A stretch of 15,331 nt of DNA, taken from the NCBI GenBank assembly GCA_002360495.1, contig DEQO01000080.1:1-15331 (forward strand). Reading direction: 5' to 3'. This stretch comes from Flavobacteriales bacterium UBA3364 (lineage in GTDB: Bacteria > Bacteroidota > Bacteroidia > Flavobacteriales_F > PHOS-HE28). Under the pieces are notes generated by a model that worked only from the letters and a program-made list of their open reading frames with translations, made no database searches and had not been told where the DNA came from. Positions within the stretch are counted from its first letter, which is position 1. Each line of letters starts with the position of its first letter. Shown here piece after piece: positions 7,046 to 14,415 of this stretch. Made by a program: the position numbers and the translations under genes.

Positions 7046-9574
7046 CTAGTCCGCTATGGCGTAGGGGATACTCACCGTGAACGTGCTCCCCTTGTCCCGC
7101 TCGCTCTTCACGGTGATGCTGCCACCTTGCAGTTCGGTGAGCCGCTTGCTGATGGTGAGGCCCAGGCCCGTGCCACCGTACTTGCGGGTGGTGTCGCTGT
7201 ACGCCTGGGTGAATTCCTCGAAAATCTTGTCCACGCGGTCCTCCGGGATGCCGATGCCGGTATCGATCACGTCGATCACCAAGCGGGTATGCGACGGTCC
7301 ATTCCGGGGGTCATCGCTGCGATGAACGCGGATCGTGACCGAGCCGTGTTCCGTGAACTTGATAGCGTTGCCGCACAGGTTCATCACGATCTGGTTGAGG
7401 CGGATGGGATCGCCGACCAGCATCTCCGGCACGTCCGCCGCGAACTCCACCCCAAGCACGATCTTCTTCTCATCGGCCTTGAACTGTAGCACGTCCCGCA
7501 CGTTGCCGACCACATTGCGCGGCTCGAAGGGCACCTGCTCGAAGTCGATGCGGCCCGCTTCGATCTTGGTGAGGTCGAGGATGTCGTTGATGATGACCAG
7601 CAGGTTCCCGCTGCTCTGCGCGATGGCGTTCAGGTACTTCCCCTGCTCTGGCGCGTGCGGCCGGTCCCTGAGGACCTCGCTCATGCCCATGATCGCGTTC
7701 ATCGGCGTTCGGATCTCGTGGCTCATGTTGGCGAGGAAGCGCTCCTTGGCCTTCTCGCTCAGCTCGGCGCGTCGCCGTTGCTCGTCGGCTTCCTCCTTCT
7801 TCAGCCGCAGCTCCTCGGTGCGTTGGGAGACGGTGCGCTCCAGCTTGTCACGTTGGGCCTTCAGCACCGCCGTGCGACGGCGAATGATGAAAATGATCAC
7901 GCTGCCCGCGAGGATCACGTAGCCGATGTAAGCCCACCAGGTGCGGTACCAGGGCGGCAGCACCGTGAAGCGGTACTCCAGCGGAGCGCCCCACTCCCCT
8001 GAAGGGCTCCTGGCCTTCACTTTGAAGGTGTGGTCGCCTTCGCGGATGTTTCCATAGGTGGCGACGTTCCCTAGCGACGGTGCGCTCCATTGCTCATCGT
8101 AGCCCTCGAGCATGTACTGGTACATCAGCGCTTCAGGCCGTGCCGTCTCCACGCCGACGAATTCGAAGCTGACGCGATTGTTGCGGTAGTTCAGCTGCAG
8201 GCCTTCAGGCAGCGCGAAGTGCGAAGCGATGCCGGTGAAGCCCACACCGCGCAATGCTCGCTGCTTCGCGGATCGCTCGGCATTGCTCAATGCACGGCCG
8301 AACACGCGCTTCTCCTGCTGCGCAATGGTCGTGCTATCGTACTCGACGCCCGGGAGATGGTACCAGCATACCGGTTCGTTGTTCAGGCCGATCGAGAGCA
8401 GCTGCATCCGGACACTCATTGTATCGATACGGTTGAGCTTGAAGCTCTGGAGGGCATCGCGGTCGAAGCGCACCAGCCCGGACTTGTCACTGCCCGTGGC
8501 GATCCACACGATGCCCTGGCTGTCCTCAAAGAGCGACCGCTCTGATGTCTGTACATCCTTCACCGGAAAGCCCGTGGCCGAATTGTACACCTCGAAGACG
8601 GGTTCGAGCTTCTCGACCTCCTCGTTCCCAGAAGCATGCAGCGATTCGCTGATGAGCACCGGTCCGCCTTGAGCACCGATCCAGCCGGTGAGCACCGCGA
8701 TGCCTTTCAGTGTGCCGACCATGAGCGTTCCGTCCTTGCTGATCAGCAGTTGGTTGATGTTGTCGTCCGGCAGGCCGTGCTCGGTGGTGAACGTGAGGAA
8801 ACCGTTGCCATCGTACCGGACCAAGCCACCGAGCGTGGCGATCCACAACACGCCTGCCGCATCCTCGGCCATGCACCACACCACATTGTTGGGAAGGCCC
8901 TCTTCGGTGGTCCATGTGGTGATCGATGTGCTGTCGATGCGCGACAGGCCGCCGCCATCGGTGCCCGCCCAGATGGAGCCATCGCGGCGCTCGAGCAGGC
9001 AGAGCCCATTGATGTTCCCCAGGCCTTGCTTCGTCGCATACCGCACACTGGCCCCCTCGCTCCATCGTTCGATGCCGCGCCTTCCTGCAAGCCAGAGCCG
9101 GCCTCGGCGGTCGTGCATGCTCCAGAAGATGTCCTTGCGTGGGGCATCCGCTCCGAGCACGCGCACCTTGTCGCCCTCGAGCTTGGTGAATCCGGCACGG
9201 TTCAGGTCGGCGAGGTTCTCGGCGAAGCCCACCCGGCCTTGTGCATCGGTGCTCACGCTGTACATCCAGCTCGCGAAGCCCCCTTCAGGATGCCATTCGC
9301 TGAAACCGTCGCCTTCGCGCCGCGCAATGCCACCCGCGGTGCCCGCATGCAGCACGCCATACTTGTCCTCGGCCAGACTGACGGGCCTGAAGCTGGTGTA
9401 GCCGGCGAACGCTTCGCCACGGTACTGGCAGAGGCCGGCGCCGCGCATCCCGAACCAGAGGTCGCCACGGGCATCCGCGGTTATGCTCAGGATATCGTTG
9501 CCCGCCATGCCGTTGGCCGTGGTGAAGCGCTGGACCATCGGCGCCGCATCAGTTCTCGGCTCGAACCGCGTCAC
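7046..9574 (-). CDS. propeller sensor histidine kinase, 3' part of a gene split by a cassette
   Basis: The 842 residues counted from a GTG at 9574 carry, in order: beta-propeller repeats of the two-component regulator type (WFGMRGAGL, WAGTDGGGLSRID, WIATLGGLVRYDGN; about 15-400), a Y_Y_Y-like domain (about 455-535), one membrane helix (about 544-564), a coiled coil, a HisKA domain with the phospho-accepting His in ANMSHEIRTP (H619), and a HATPase domain with N box (NLCGNAIKF), G1 (DTGIGIPEDRV) and G2 (GGTGLGL). The reading frame stays open up to 9640, where a foreign cassette begins. The missing N-terminus is at 13504-14415. This piece has lost the signal sequence, so even if made it probably does not assemble normally. 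The stop at 7046 is followed by a receiver-domain relic, so the ancestral protein was a hybrid kinase. Confidence 0.88.
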   Translation of the reverse strand: MTRFEPRTDAAPMVQRFTTANGMAGNDILSITADARGDLWFGMRGAGLCQYRGEAFAGYTSFRPVSLAEDKYGVLHAGTAGGIARREGDGFSEWHPEGGFASWMYSVSTDAQGRVGFAENLADLNRAGFTKLEGDKVRVLGADAPRKDIFWSMHDRRGRLWLAGRRGIERWSEGASVRYATKQGLGNINGLCLLERRDGSIWAGTDGGGLSRIDSTSITTWTTEEGLPNNVVWCMAEDAAGVLWIATLGGLVRYDGNGFLTFTTEHGLPDDNINQLLISKDGTLMVGTLKGIAVLTGWIGAQGGPVLISESLHASGNEEVEKLEPVFEVYNSATGFPVKDVQTSERSLFEDSQGIVWIATGSDKSGLVRFDRDALQSFKLNRIDTMSVRMQLLSIGLNNEPVCWYHLPGVEYDSTTIAQQEKRVFGRALSNAERSAKQRALRGVGFTGIASHFALPEGLQLNYRNNRVSFEFVGVETARPEALMYQYMLEGYDEQWSAPSLGNVATYGNIREGDHTFKVKARSPSGEWGAPLEYRFTVLPPWYRTWWAYIGYVILAGSVIIFIIRRRTAVLKAQRDKLERTVSQRTEELRLKKEEADEQRRRAELSEKAKERFLANMSHEIRTPMNAIMGMSEVLRDRPHAPEQGKYLNAIAQSSGNLLVIINDILDLTKIEAGRIDFEQVPFEPRNVVGNVRDVLQFKADEKKIVLGVEFAADVPEMLVGDPIRLNQIVMNLCGNAIKFTEHGSVTIRVHRSDDPRNGPSHTRLVIDVIDTGIGIPEDRVDKIFEEFTQAYSDTTRKYGGTGLGLTISKRLTELQGGSITVKSERDKGSTFTVSIPYAIAD

Positions 9575-9640
9575 TCCATGCGCCTTGCTGCCGACCCATA
9601 TCGCCTCCGTGCCATTATCCGTATGTGCGAGTGCGTTTAC

Positions 9641-9767
9641 CGTTTTTCGGCTTTGCGAAGTGGCGGATTTTCAGCACTAAAGTTCAATCGAAGCACTGCA
9701 CTTTGGTTAAGCACTAAACTGTCATAGAAGCACGTCACCCGCCATTTCGCAAAACCGATGTTAGCGG
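9641..9767 (-). repeat. attC-like recombination site at the 3' end of the cassette
   Basis: Minus-strand order: R'' CCGCTAAC (9767-9760), two spacer bases, L'' (9757-9739), a loop of about 70 bases, L' (9666-9648), spacer AAAAAC and G9641. L'' and L' pair at 17 of 19 positions, plus one possible G-U. R'' pairs 8/8 with G9641 followed by the cassette start TTAGCGG (13503-13497), which completes a 134-nt site in the circular form. The loop contains four GCAC-containing repeats (AAGCACTAAA-like). The length is within the usual attC range. Confidence 0.72.
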
Positions 9768-9830
9768 TTCGTTCTTCTTTTTCTGTCGTCAGTTGTCGTG
9801 TCATTTTGCTGTGTCGTTGTGCGTTTGCTT

Positions 9831-9891
9831 GGTGGCTCTTTTGCTTTTCTTGCTTGGCTTTGTGTTTTGGAAAAAAAGCAAATGTGCCACC
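9831..9891 (-). repeat. subterminal hairpin downstream of the AAA gene
   Basis: Bases 9831-9848 and 9874-9891 form an 18-bp stem with two mismatches. It lies just downstream of the ATPase gene stop (9904, minus strand) and inside the cassette. The motif AAAGCAAATGTG followed by TGCGTTGGCTT (about 9875-9905) recurs at the other end of the cassette (13364-13396) in the same orientation. It could be a terminator or an older, worn attC-like site. Confidence 0.6.
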
Positions 9892-9903
9892 AAATGCGTT
9901 GGC

Positions 9904-12480
9904 TTATTTGTCTGGAACATCGTCTGCTGTTATTGTTGTTAATACTTCATCTGTTAGGTCAGCTACACTTGCAATTCGGTTTGCTTGTCGCTCCATTGAT
10001 TTCTCAAATGTGTTTCTCACAAAGCGTCCGTTGCCAAATGATTTGTCACGGTTGTTGTAAGCCGTTGTAAAAATAGTTGTCAGTTTAGCCTTTGCATCGT
10101 CTGTAAGTTTATAGTCAAGTTTTTTACAAAGCCCTTCAAATATTGAAAGTAGCTCGTCTGGTTTGTAGTCTGTAAAGTCAATGTAACGATTGAACCGTGA
10201 TTTAAAACCCGGATTTGTTTCAATGAAGTCTTGCATCTCTTTTGTGTAGCCAGCAAGAACAACTATTAATTTATCACGGTCATCTTCCATTCTCTTAATA
10301 AGAGTTGAAACAGCTTCCTTTCCAAAACTGTCTTGCGTATCACCAACAATTGAATACGCCTCGTCAATGAAAAGAACTCCATTTAAAGCACTGTCAACCG
10401 TCTTGTTTACTTTAACTGCGGTCTGTCCGACATACTCTGCAATAAGTCCTGAACGGTCTGTTTCTACAAGTTGACCTTGTTGAAGAACGCCAAGTGCTTT
10501 ATATATTTGAGCAACAATTCTTGCAACAGTTGTTTTGCCTGTTCCTGGATTACCCGTAAATACGATGTGGTATGAAAGGGAAGAAGATTTAAAACCTTTG
10601 TCCTCTCGTGCTTTTTGAACTTTGATAAAGTTGATTAAGGATTTTATTTCTTCTTTAACTGCTGTTAAACCTGTCAAGCTGTTTAAATCTTCTAATGCTT
10701 CATCAACTGTTTTTTGGCTTAGTGGTTCTGAAACTTTACCTTTTGTTTTGGGGGCTTCATCACTTTTGTTTTTTTCTTCTGACTTAGCATTAAGGCTCAT
10801 TATTTTTTTCAATGCCGCTTCTTCTTCTTTGGTAACTGTGCCATCAATTTTCACGACAATGGAAGCGAAGCGATATAAATTTGAAAGATATTGTTCTTGT
10901 ATGTCTTTGTCATAAGCAGAAAGCAACAATGAAAGTCGGAACATAGCACTGTCATTCATTTGCATTTCAATTTGAGATTTCAACGATTGATACATTGCAT
11001 CATAAGTAGAAAGCAATTTATCATCATACAACATTTTATGTTGTGCGTAATTCTCAATTTCTAATCCGTTCTTTTTTGAAATTGTATAGAGTAAAGCAAA
11101 TGCCTCTTTTGACTTCAAATCTGTAATGTCAGCCGTTAAACTGAAACACTTCATCAAATCAAGAACGAAAAAGAAATGCAACATTTCTTTCGGTGTTTCA
11201 AATGGCAGGTCTTTAACTGTCTGTGATTGATAAATGTTGTTTAGGAACGCTTTATTGGTCTCCAATTTTACAACTAATTGAACGTGCTTGTCAGCAAAAA
11301 TTTTAATCTTCTCAAACTCCTGCTGTGAAACGATTGCACTTGAATTAGTATCAGTAGCCGAAAAACCCGTAGGGTTTTTCAGCATTGAAACATAAGTCAA
11401 AAATTCATTTGCAAAGGTTTCAGCAAATTCAAAGTTGCTTATGTTATAGGCTTCACTTAATCCATTGCTGGCAGTCAGTTGATACTCGCCATATTTTACA
11501 ACTGGAATTTGATAGTTTCCAACAAATCGCATATCAGGTGTTCCATTCTTATTCACTTTTGCCCAAGTATGGTCAATTATATTTGTGTCAGATGGAATAG
11601 TTTCTTTACTCTCTAAAAACTTTTGTGGTCTAAAAGAAAAATTAAGTTCCTTGATGTCAATAAGCGATAAATTTTTAGCTGTGTCAATTGTCAATACAAA
11701 TGCAGGGTAGATGAAAATTTGACTTCCGTTTGCGTTTTGAAAATGAAATGCAGGAAACGCAGATTTAATAAAGTCAATGTTCTCCGTGTTGAATTTTACT
11801 TCTTGTCTGCTTACTGTTGTTTTAGCGGCTGACTTGGTTTCGTTGTTGGCTATTTCGGTTGTAATGTCCCAAATTTTGTTTGAAGTTGTGAGTTGTTTAA
11901 ACGCAGCAACAACTTTTTTGTATTGGTCTTCAAGTTCTTCGTCAAAATGAATGTTTATGTCTGCTTGACTTTCATCGTATTGTTTTTTTATATCTTCTAA
12001 ATACGATGCTGTTTCTTCAACTTCTTTTTCAAGATTTTCTACTGTTTCCTTTTTTGTAAATAGCTTAGAGAAAAAACCGTTTTGTTTTTTCTCTAAATCA
12101 GTTTGTAATTGGTTCAGATTTTCTTGCGTTTGCTTTATTTCGTTAATTAGTTCTTGTCTGTCTTTTCTCGCTTCTTCAATGTGTTCTTTTAAGCCAATTA
12201 ATCCATCACTCGTTTTTAATTCTTGTTCACCTATTGGTTCTTCAACTAATGTCTGGTCATTACTATTGAAACTCGGATTGGGATTATTTGATTTTCCGCC
12301 AAACAATTTTTCTCTGTTTGAAAAGCCTGTTCCGGGAATGCCTGTATTTAAGTAAGCTCCGCCTTTACCAATATTTATATTTGCTCCTCTCGGACCAATT
12401 GTAGTGCTAACACCATTTTTGCCAAGGTTTAAATAAATACCTGGCATTACTCTAATTCTTTTTCTGAAACGGAAAGCCAT
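9904..12480 (-). CDS. DUF4236 - coiled coil - TerB-like - AAA+ ATPase (CbxX/SpoVK type) multidomain protein
   Basis: This 858-residue protein has four recognisable parts. Residues 1-60 match DUF4236 (FRFRKRIRVMPGIYLNLGKN, then a Gly-rich GANINIGKGGAYLNTGIPGT). About 95-175 is a charged coiled coil. About 510-560 resembles TerB-like helices (VVKIDGTVTKEEEAALKKI). The last third is a CbxX/CfqX-type AAA+ module with Walker A GNPGTGKT (643-650), Walker B FIDEAY (704-709), sensor-1-like VVLAGY and an arginine-rich GFKSRFNR. The region from 190 to 500 has no family I recognise. AAA+ proteins of this type remodel other proteins using ATP. The gene starts five bases after the K+ channel stop, so the two are made together. 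It is AT-rich and foreign to the surrounding chromosome. Confidence 0.88.
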   Translation of the reverse strand: MAFRFRKRIRVMPGIYLNLGKNGVSTTIGPRGANINIGKGGAYLNTGIPGTGFSNREKLFGGKSNNPNPSFNSNDQTLVEEPIGEQELKTSDGLIGLKEHIEEARKDRQELINEIKQTQENLNQLQTDLEKKQNGFFSKLFTKKETVENLEKEVEETASYLEDIKKQYDESQADINIHFDEELEDQYKKVVAAFKQLTTSNKIWDITTEIANNETKSAAKTTVSRQEVKFNTENIDFIKSAFPAFHFQNANGSQIFIYPAFVLTIDTAKNLSLIDIKELNFSFRPQKFLESKETIPSDTNIIDHTWAKVNKNGTPDMRFVGNYQIPVVKYGEYQLTASNGLSEAYNISNFEFAETFANEFLTYVSMLKNPTGFSATDTNSSAIVSQQEFEKIKIFADKHVQLVVKLETNKAFLNNIYQSQTVKDLPFETPKEMLHFFFVLDLMKCFSLTADITDLKSKEAFALLYTISKKNGLEIENYAQHKMLYDDKLLSTYDAMYQSLKSQIEMQMNDSAMFRLSLLLSAYDKDIQEQYLSNLYRFASIVVKIDGTVTKEEEAALKKIMSLNAKSEEKNKSDEAPKTKGKVSEPLSQKTVDEALEDLNSLTGLTAVKEEIKSLINFIKVQKAREDKGFKSSSLSYHIVFTGNPGTGKTTVARIVAQIYKALGVLQQGQLVETDRSGLIAEYVGQTAVKVNKTVDSALNGVLFIDEAYSIVGDTQDSFGKEAVSTLIKRMEDDRDKLIVVLAGYTKEMQDFIETNPGFKSRFNRYIDFTDYKPDELLSIFEGLCKKLDYKLTDDAKAKLTTIFTTAYNNRDKSFGNGRFVRNTFEKSMERQANRIASVADLTDEVLTTITADDVPDK

Positions 12481-12485
12481 ATCTG

Positions 12486-13295
12486 TTATTCTTTATTAGT
12501 TAATTCCTTGCCACAATGCGGACAAGTGTTTTTCTCTTTTTTTAATTTCTGAAATTCGGCTGAAAATCCCGATGCTAAAATTCCCGCAGGTAAAGCAAAC
12601 ATTCCAATTCCAAGAATTGAAATACAAGCTGTCAAAATTCTTCCTAATCCAGTAATAGGAAAAACATCTCCGTAACCAACAGTTGTTAGTGTGGTTACAC
12701 TCCACCACATTGTTTCAGGTATGCTTGAAAACTTATCTGGTTGTGCATCGTGTTCTACAAAATACATAAGACTTGATGCAACAACAATTAAAGTAAGTGT
12801 TATCACTAAGCACAAAACCAATTCTTCTTTTTTGGATTTGAAAACATTTGAAATAATTCTCGTTGCGTTTAAATACCTGCCTAATTTAAAAACTCTCAAA
12901 AATCTTATTAGGCGAAATACTCTTACAAAACGGAAGTCATAAATTGTTGAAAGAGGTAGATAAAACGGCACAATTGCAAGTAAGTCTATGAGTGAGCCAA
13001 ACGAAAAGATATATCTAAGTCGTCCAGTTACGGGGTGTTTGAATTTGTCAATGTAAGTGCAAGTCCAAACTCTTAAAACATATTCAAGAGTGAAAAAGCA
13101 CACTGAAAATATTTCAAATGCTTTGAACAATGAACCGTAAGCCAAAAACAAACTGTCAACTGTCTCAAAAATAACAGCGATAACATTTAGTAGAATCAAA
13201 GAAATTATAAAACCGTCAATTAGTTTATCCCAAAAACTTCCTCCTTCGGATGGGTCAAGTAATATGTAAGTATGTTTTTTTAAGGTTGAATACAT
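12486..13295 (-). CDS. voltage-gated potassium channel (Kv-like, 6 TM) with C-terminal CxxC
   Basis: This 269-residue channel has S1-S6 of the voltage-gated K+ family. S4 is intact, with basic residues at every third position (R122, R125, R128, R131, R134, K137, R140). The acidic partners in S2 and S3 are present (E71, D104). The pore helix leads into the K+ selectivity filter TTVGYGD (204-210), and S6 carries an ALPAG hinge (234-238). The C-terminus is short and ends in CPHCGKEL (C258, C261), half of a zinc-ribbon-like knuckle that may bind metal or pair between subunits. It resembles KvAP and bacterial Kch-type channels and would conduct K+ across the inner membrane. It is the first gene of the cassette and is tightly coupled to the AAA+ gene. 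Confidence 0.92.
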   Translation of the reverse strand: MYSTLKKHTYILLDPSEGGSFWDKLIDGFIISLILLNVIAVIFETVDSLFLAYGSLFKAFEIFSVCFFTLEYVLRVWTCTYIDKFKHPVTGRLRYIFSFGSLIDLLAIVPFYLPLSTIYDFRFVRVFRLIRFLRVFKLGRYLNATRIISNVFKSKKEELVLCLVITLTLIVVASSLMYFVEHDAQPDKFSSIPETMWWSVTTLTTVGYGDVFPITGLGRILTACISILGIGMFALPAGILASGFSAEFQKLKKEKNTCPHCGKELTNKE

Positions 13296-13361
13296 TTCTA
13301 TTTTTTGTCCTTAAAAGTATTGAAATAAATCGTTGTCTGCGTATGGTCGTTGTGCGTAGGA

Positions 13362-13427
13362 GCAAAAGCAAATGTGGTGCAACTGTGCGTTGGCTTGTGG
13401 GTGGCGTTGCACCTCTTTTGATTTTGC
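13362..13427 (-). repeat. hairpin in the cassette leader, related to the one near the other end
   Basis: Bases 13362-13383 and 13406-13427 form a 22-bp stem with three mismatches and a 22-base loop, upstream of the channel gene (minus strand). One arm (AAAAGCAAATGTG) and the TGCGTTGGCTT in the loop are shared with the hairpin at 9831-9905. It may regulate the channel transcript or be the scar of an earlier cassette junction. The 208-base leader (13296-13503) is long for a cassette; I see no clear open frame in it. A TACTTTTA just upstream of the channel start weakly resembles the Bacteroidota -7 box. Confidence 0.55.
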
Positions 13428-13461
13428 TGAAGCGATGGCTTGTCTTTTCATTTTTTGTTAG

Positions 13462-14415
13462 TCAGTTTAATGGTTGCACGGTCGCCAATAGAATGACCGC
13501 TAACTCCAGATTGAGTTCCGACACAACAGGATAGTCGGTGAAGAGTGGCTCGCCTTCTGCAACGGTGCATCGCGTAACACCGCCCTTCGCGTGGCCCAAC
13601 CATACCGTGCGATCATCGGTGCTGACGATCCCCTCCACGCCGGCCAGTGATCGGTCGTTGGACTTGGTGTACGCGGTGAAGCGACCGTCTGCGAAGCGCG
13701 CAACGCCATGAAGAGTGCTGACCCACAGTGTGCCGTCCTGCGCGGGTGCAATCTTGCGGATGTGGTCACCGCCGAGGCCGTCGTCGGCCGTATAGTTCGT
13801 GAAGCTCGAGCCATCGTACTTGTACAATCCCCGTCCGCGCGTGCCGAACCAGATATTGCCTGTTCCATCCTCAACGATGCTCCTGACCCCTTTTGCAAGG
13901 CCTGTCGCGTCGTTCAGCTCGACCGTCCTGAAGCTGCGGCCATCGTACTTGCTCAGGCCGCCGGTGCTGGTGCCGATCCACAAGTTGCCCTGTGAGTCGC
14001 TGAGCAGTGAGAGGATCACGTTGTCCGGCAGGCCATCGGCGGTGGAGTAATTGGTGAACGAGCGTCCATCATAGCGCGTGATGCCACCGCCGTTGGTGCC
14101 GAACCACAGCATGCCGTTGCGGTCGAGCGTCCCGCACATGATGTCATCCATCGGCAGGCCGTCGTCGGTGGTGTAGGTGCGCATGTGCGCCATCGCACCC
14201 GCATTGGCAGGATCGGTCGGGGTGAAGCGCGGCGCGGGCAGCAGCACTTCCGGGAACAAGGCGACCGTGTCGGGCGCGTTGGACGAGTTGATCGGCGTTA
14301 CGCGGCCACGAGCCTCCACGATGCGCGATGCGGAAGTACTGCTTGGCACATCAGCATCCTGATCACAAGCGGCCAGAAGCAAGACGGCACATCCGATGCG
14401 AAGCACGCTGCGCAT
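13462..14415 (-). CDS. propeller sensor protein, N-terminal part of the split kinase (lipoprotein signal)
   Basis: Counting from ATG 14415 gives 317 residues, of which the first 304 are native and the last 13 are read from the cassette before a stop at 13462. The N-terminus is a lipoprotein signal (hydrophobic stretch, lipobox LLAAC, Cys near 17). Two-component propeller repeats follow (YTTDDGLPMDDI, LWFGTNGGGITRYDGRSFTNY, NLWIGTSTGGLSKYDGRSF, NIWFGTRGRGLYKYDGSSFTNY). The start overlaps the preceding cyclase-receiver stop by one base (TGATG), which decides the start and shows translational coupling. The rest of the gene resumes at 9640. If expressed, this fragment would be a periplasmic lipoprotein with about half a propeller and no kinase. 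Confidence 0.85.
   Translation of the reverse strand: MRSVLRIGCAVLLLAACDQDADVPSSTSASRIVEARGRVTPINSSNAPDTVALFPEVLLPAPRFTPTDPANAGAMAHMRTYTTDDGLPMDDIMCGTLDRNGMLWFGTNGGGITRYDGRSFTNYSTADGLPDNVILSLLSDSQGNLWIGTSTGGLSKYDGRSFRTVELNDATGLAKGVRSIVEDGTGNIWFGTRGRGLYKYDGSSFTNYTADDGLGGDHIRKIAPAQDGTLWVSTLHGVARFADGRFTAYTKSNDRSLAGVEGIVSTDDRTVWLGHAKGGVTRCTVAEGEPLFTDYPVVSELNLELAVILLATVQPLN
13497..13504 (-). other. cassette start junction (core site GTTAGCGG)
   Basis: On the minus strand G13504 is the last base of the sensor gene codon GAG and TTAGCGG (13503-13497) begins the cassette. The same eight bases occur inverted inside the cassette's other end (9760-9767). With G9641 at the far end the crossover can be placed next to the shared G, as expected for integron recombination. 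Confidence 0.7.

Larger units (their letters stand above)
9641..13503 (-). mobile_element. integron-type gene cassette (3,863 bp) inserted in the sensor kinase gene
   Basis: Between 9641 and 13503 the base composition becomes AT-rich while both flanks are GC-rich. Deleting exactly this stretch joins GAG (ending at 13504) to GTA AAC GCA (from 9640) and restores an open propeller-kinase frame of 304 + 864 residues. On the minus strand the insert begins TTAGCGG, carries two co-oriented genes and ends in an attC-like hairpin. Its ends joined as a circle give G/TTAGCGG, an 8/8 match to the CCGCTAAC at 9767-9760. No target duplication, transposase or integrase is seen. This layout (core site, genes, attC at the 3' end, crossover after a G) is that of an integron cassette placed at a secondary site. 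The core GTTAGCG departs from the usual GTTRRRY in its last two bases. Confidence 0.75.

Noticed and set aside
8636..9727. A 363-codon open frame on the plus strand opposite the sensor kinase
   Set aside because: It mirrors the codon bias of the real propeller gene and crosses the cassette junction, which a real gene would not do.
9641..13503. A transposon or insertion sequence as the cause of the insertion
   Set aside because: There is no transposase, no target duplication, and the inverted motif at one end is internal (9760-9767), which fits an attC hairpin better than terminal inverted repeats.
9641..13503. Integron integrase gene or a multi-cassette array in the window
   Set aside because: No tyrosine recombinase frame is present and only one attC-like site closes perfectly.
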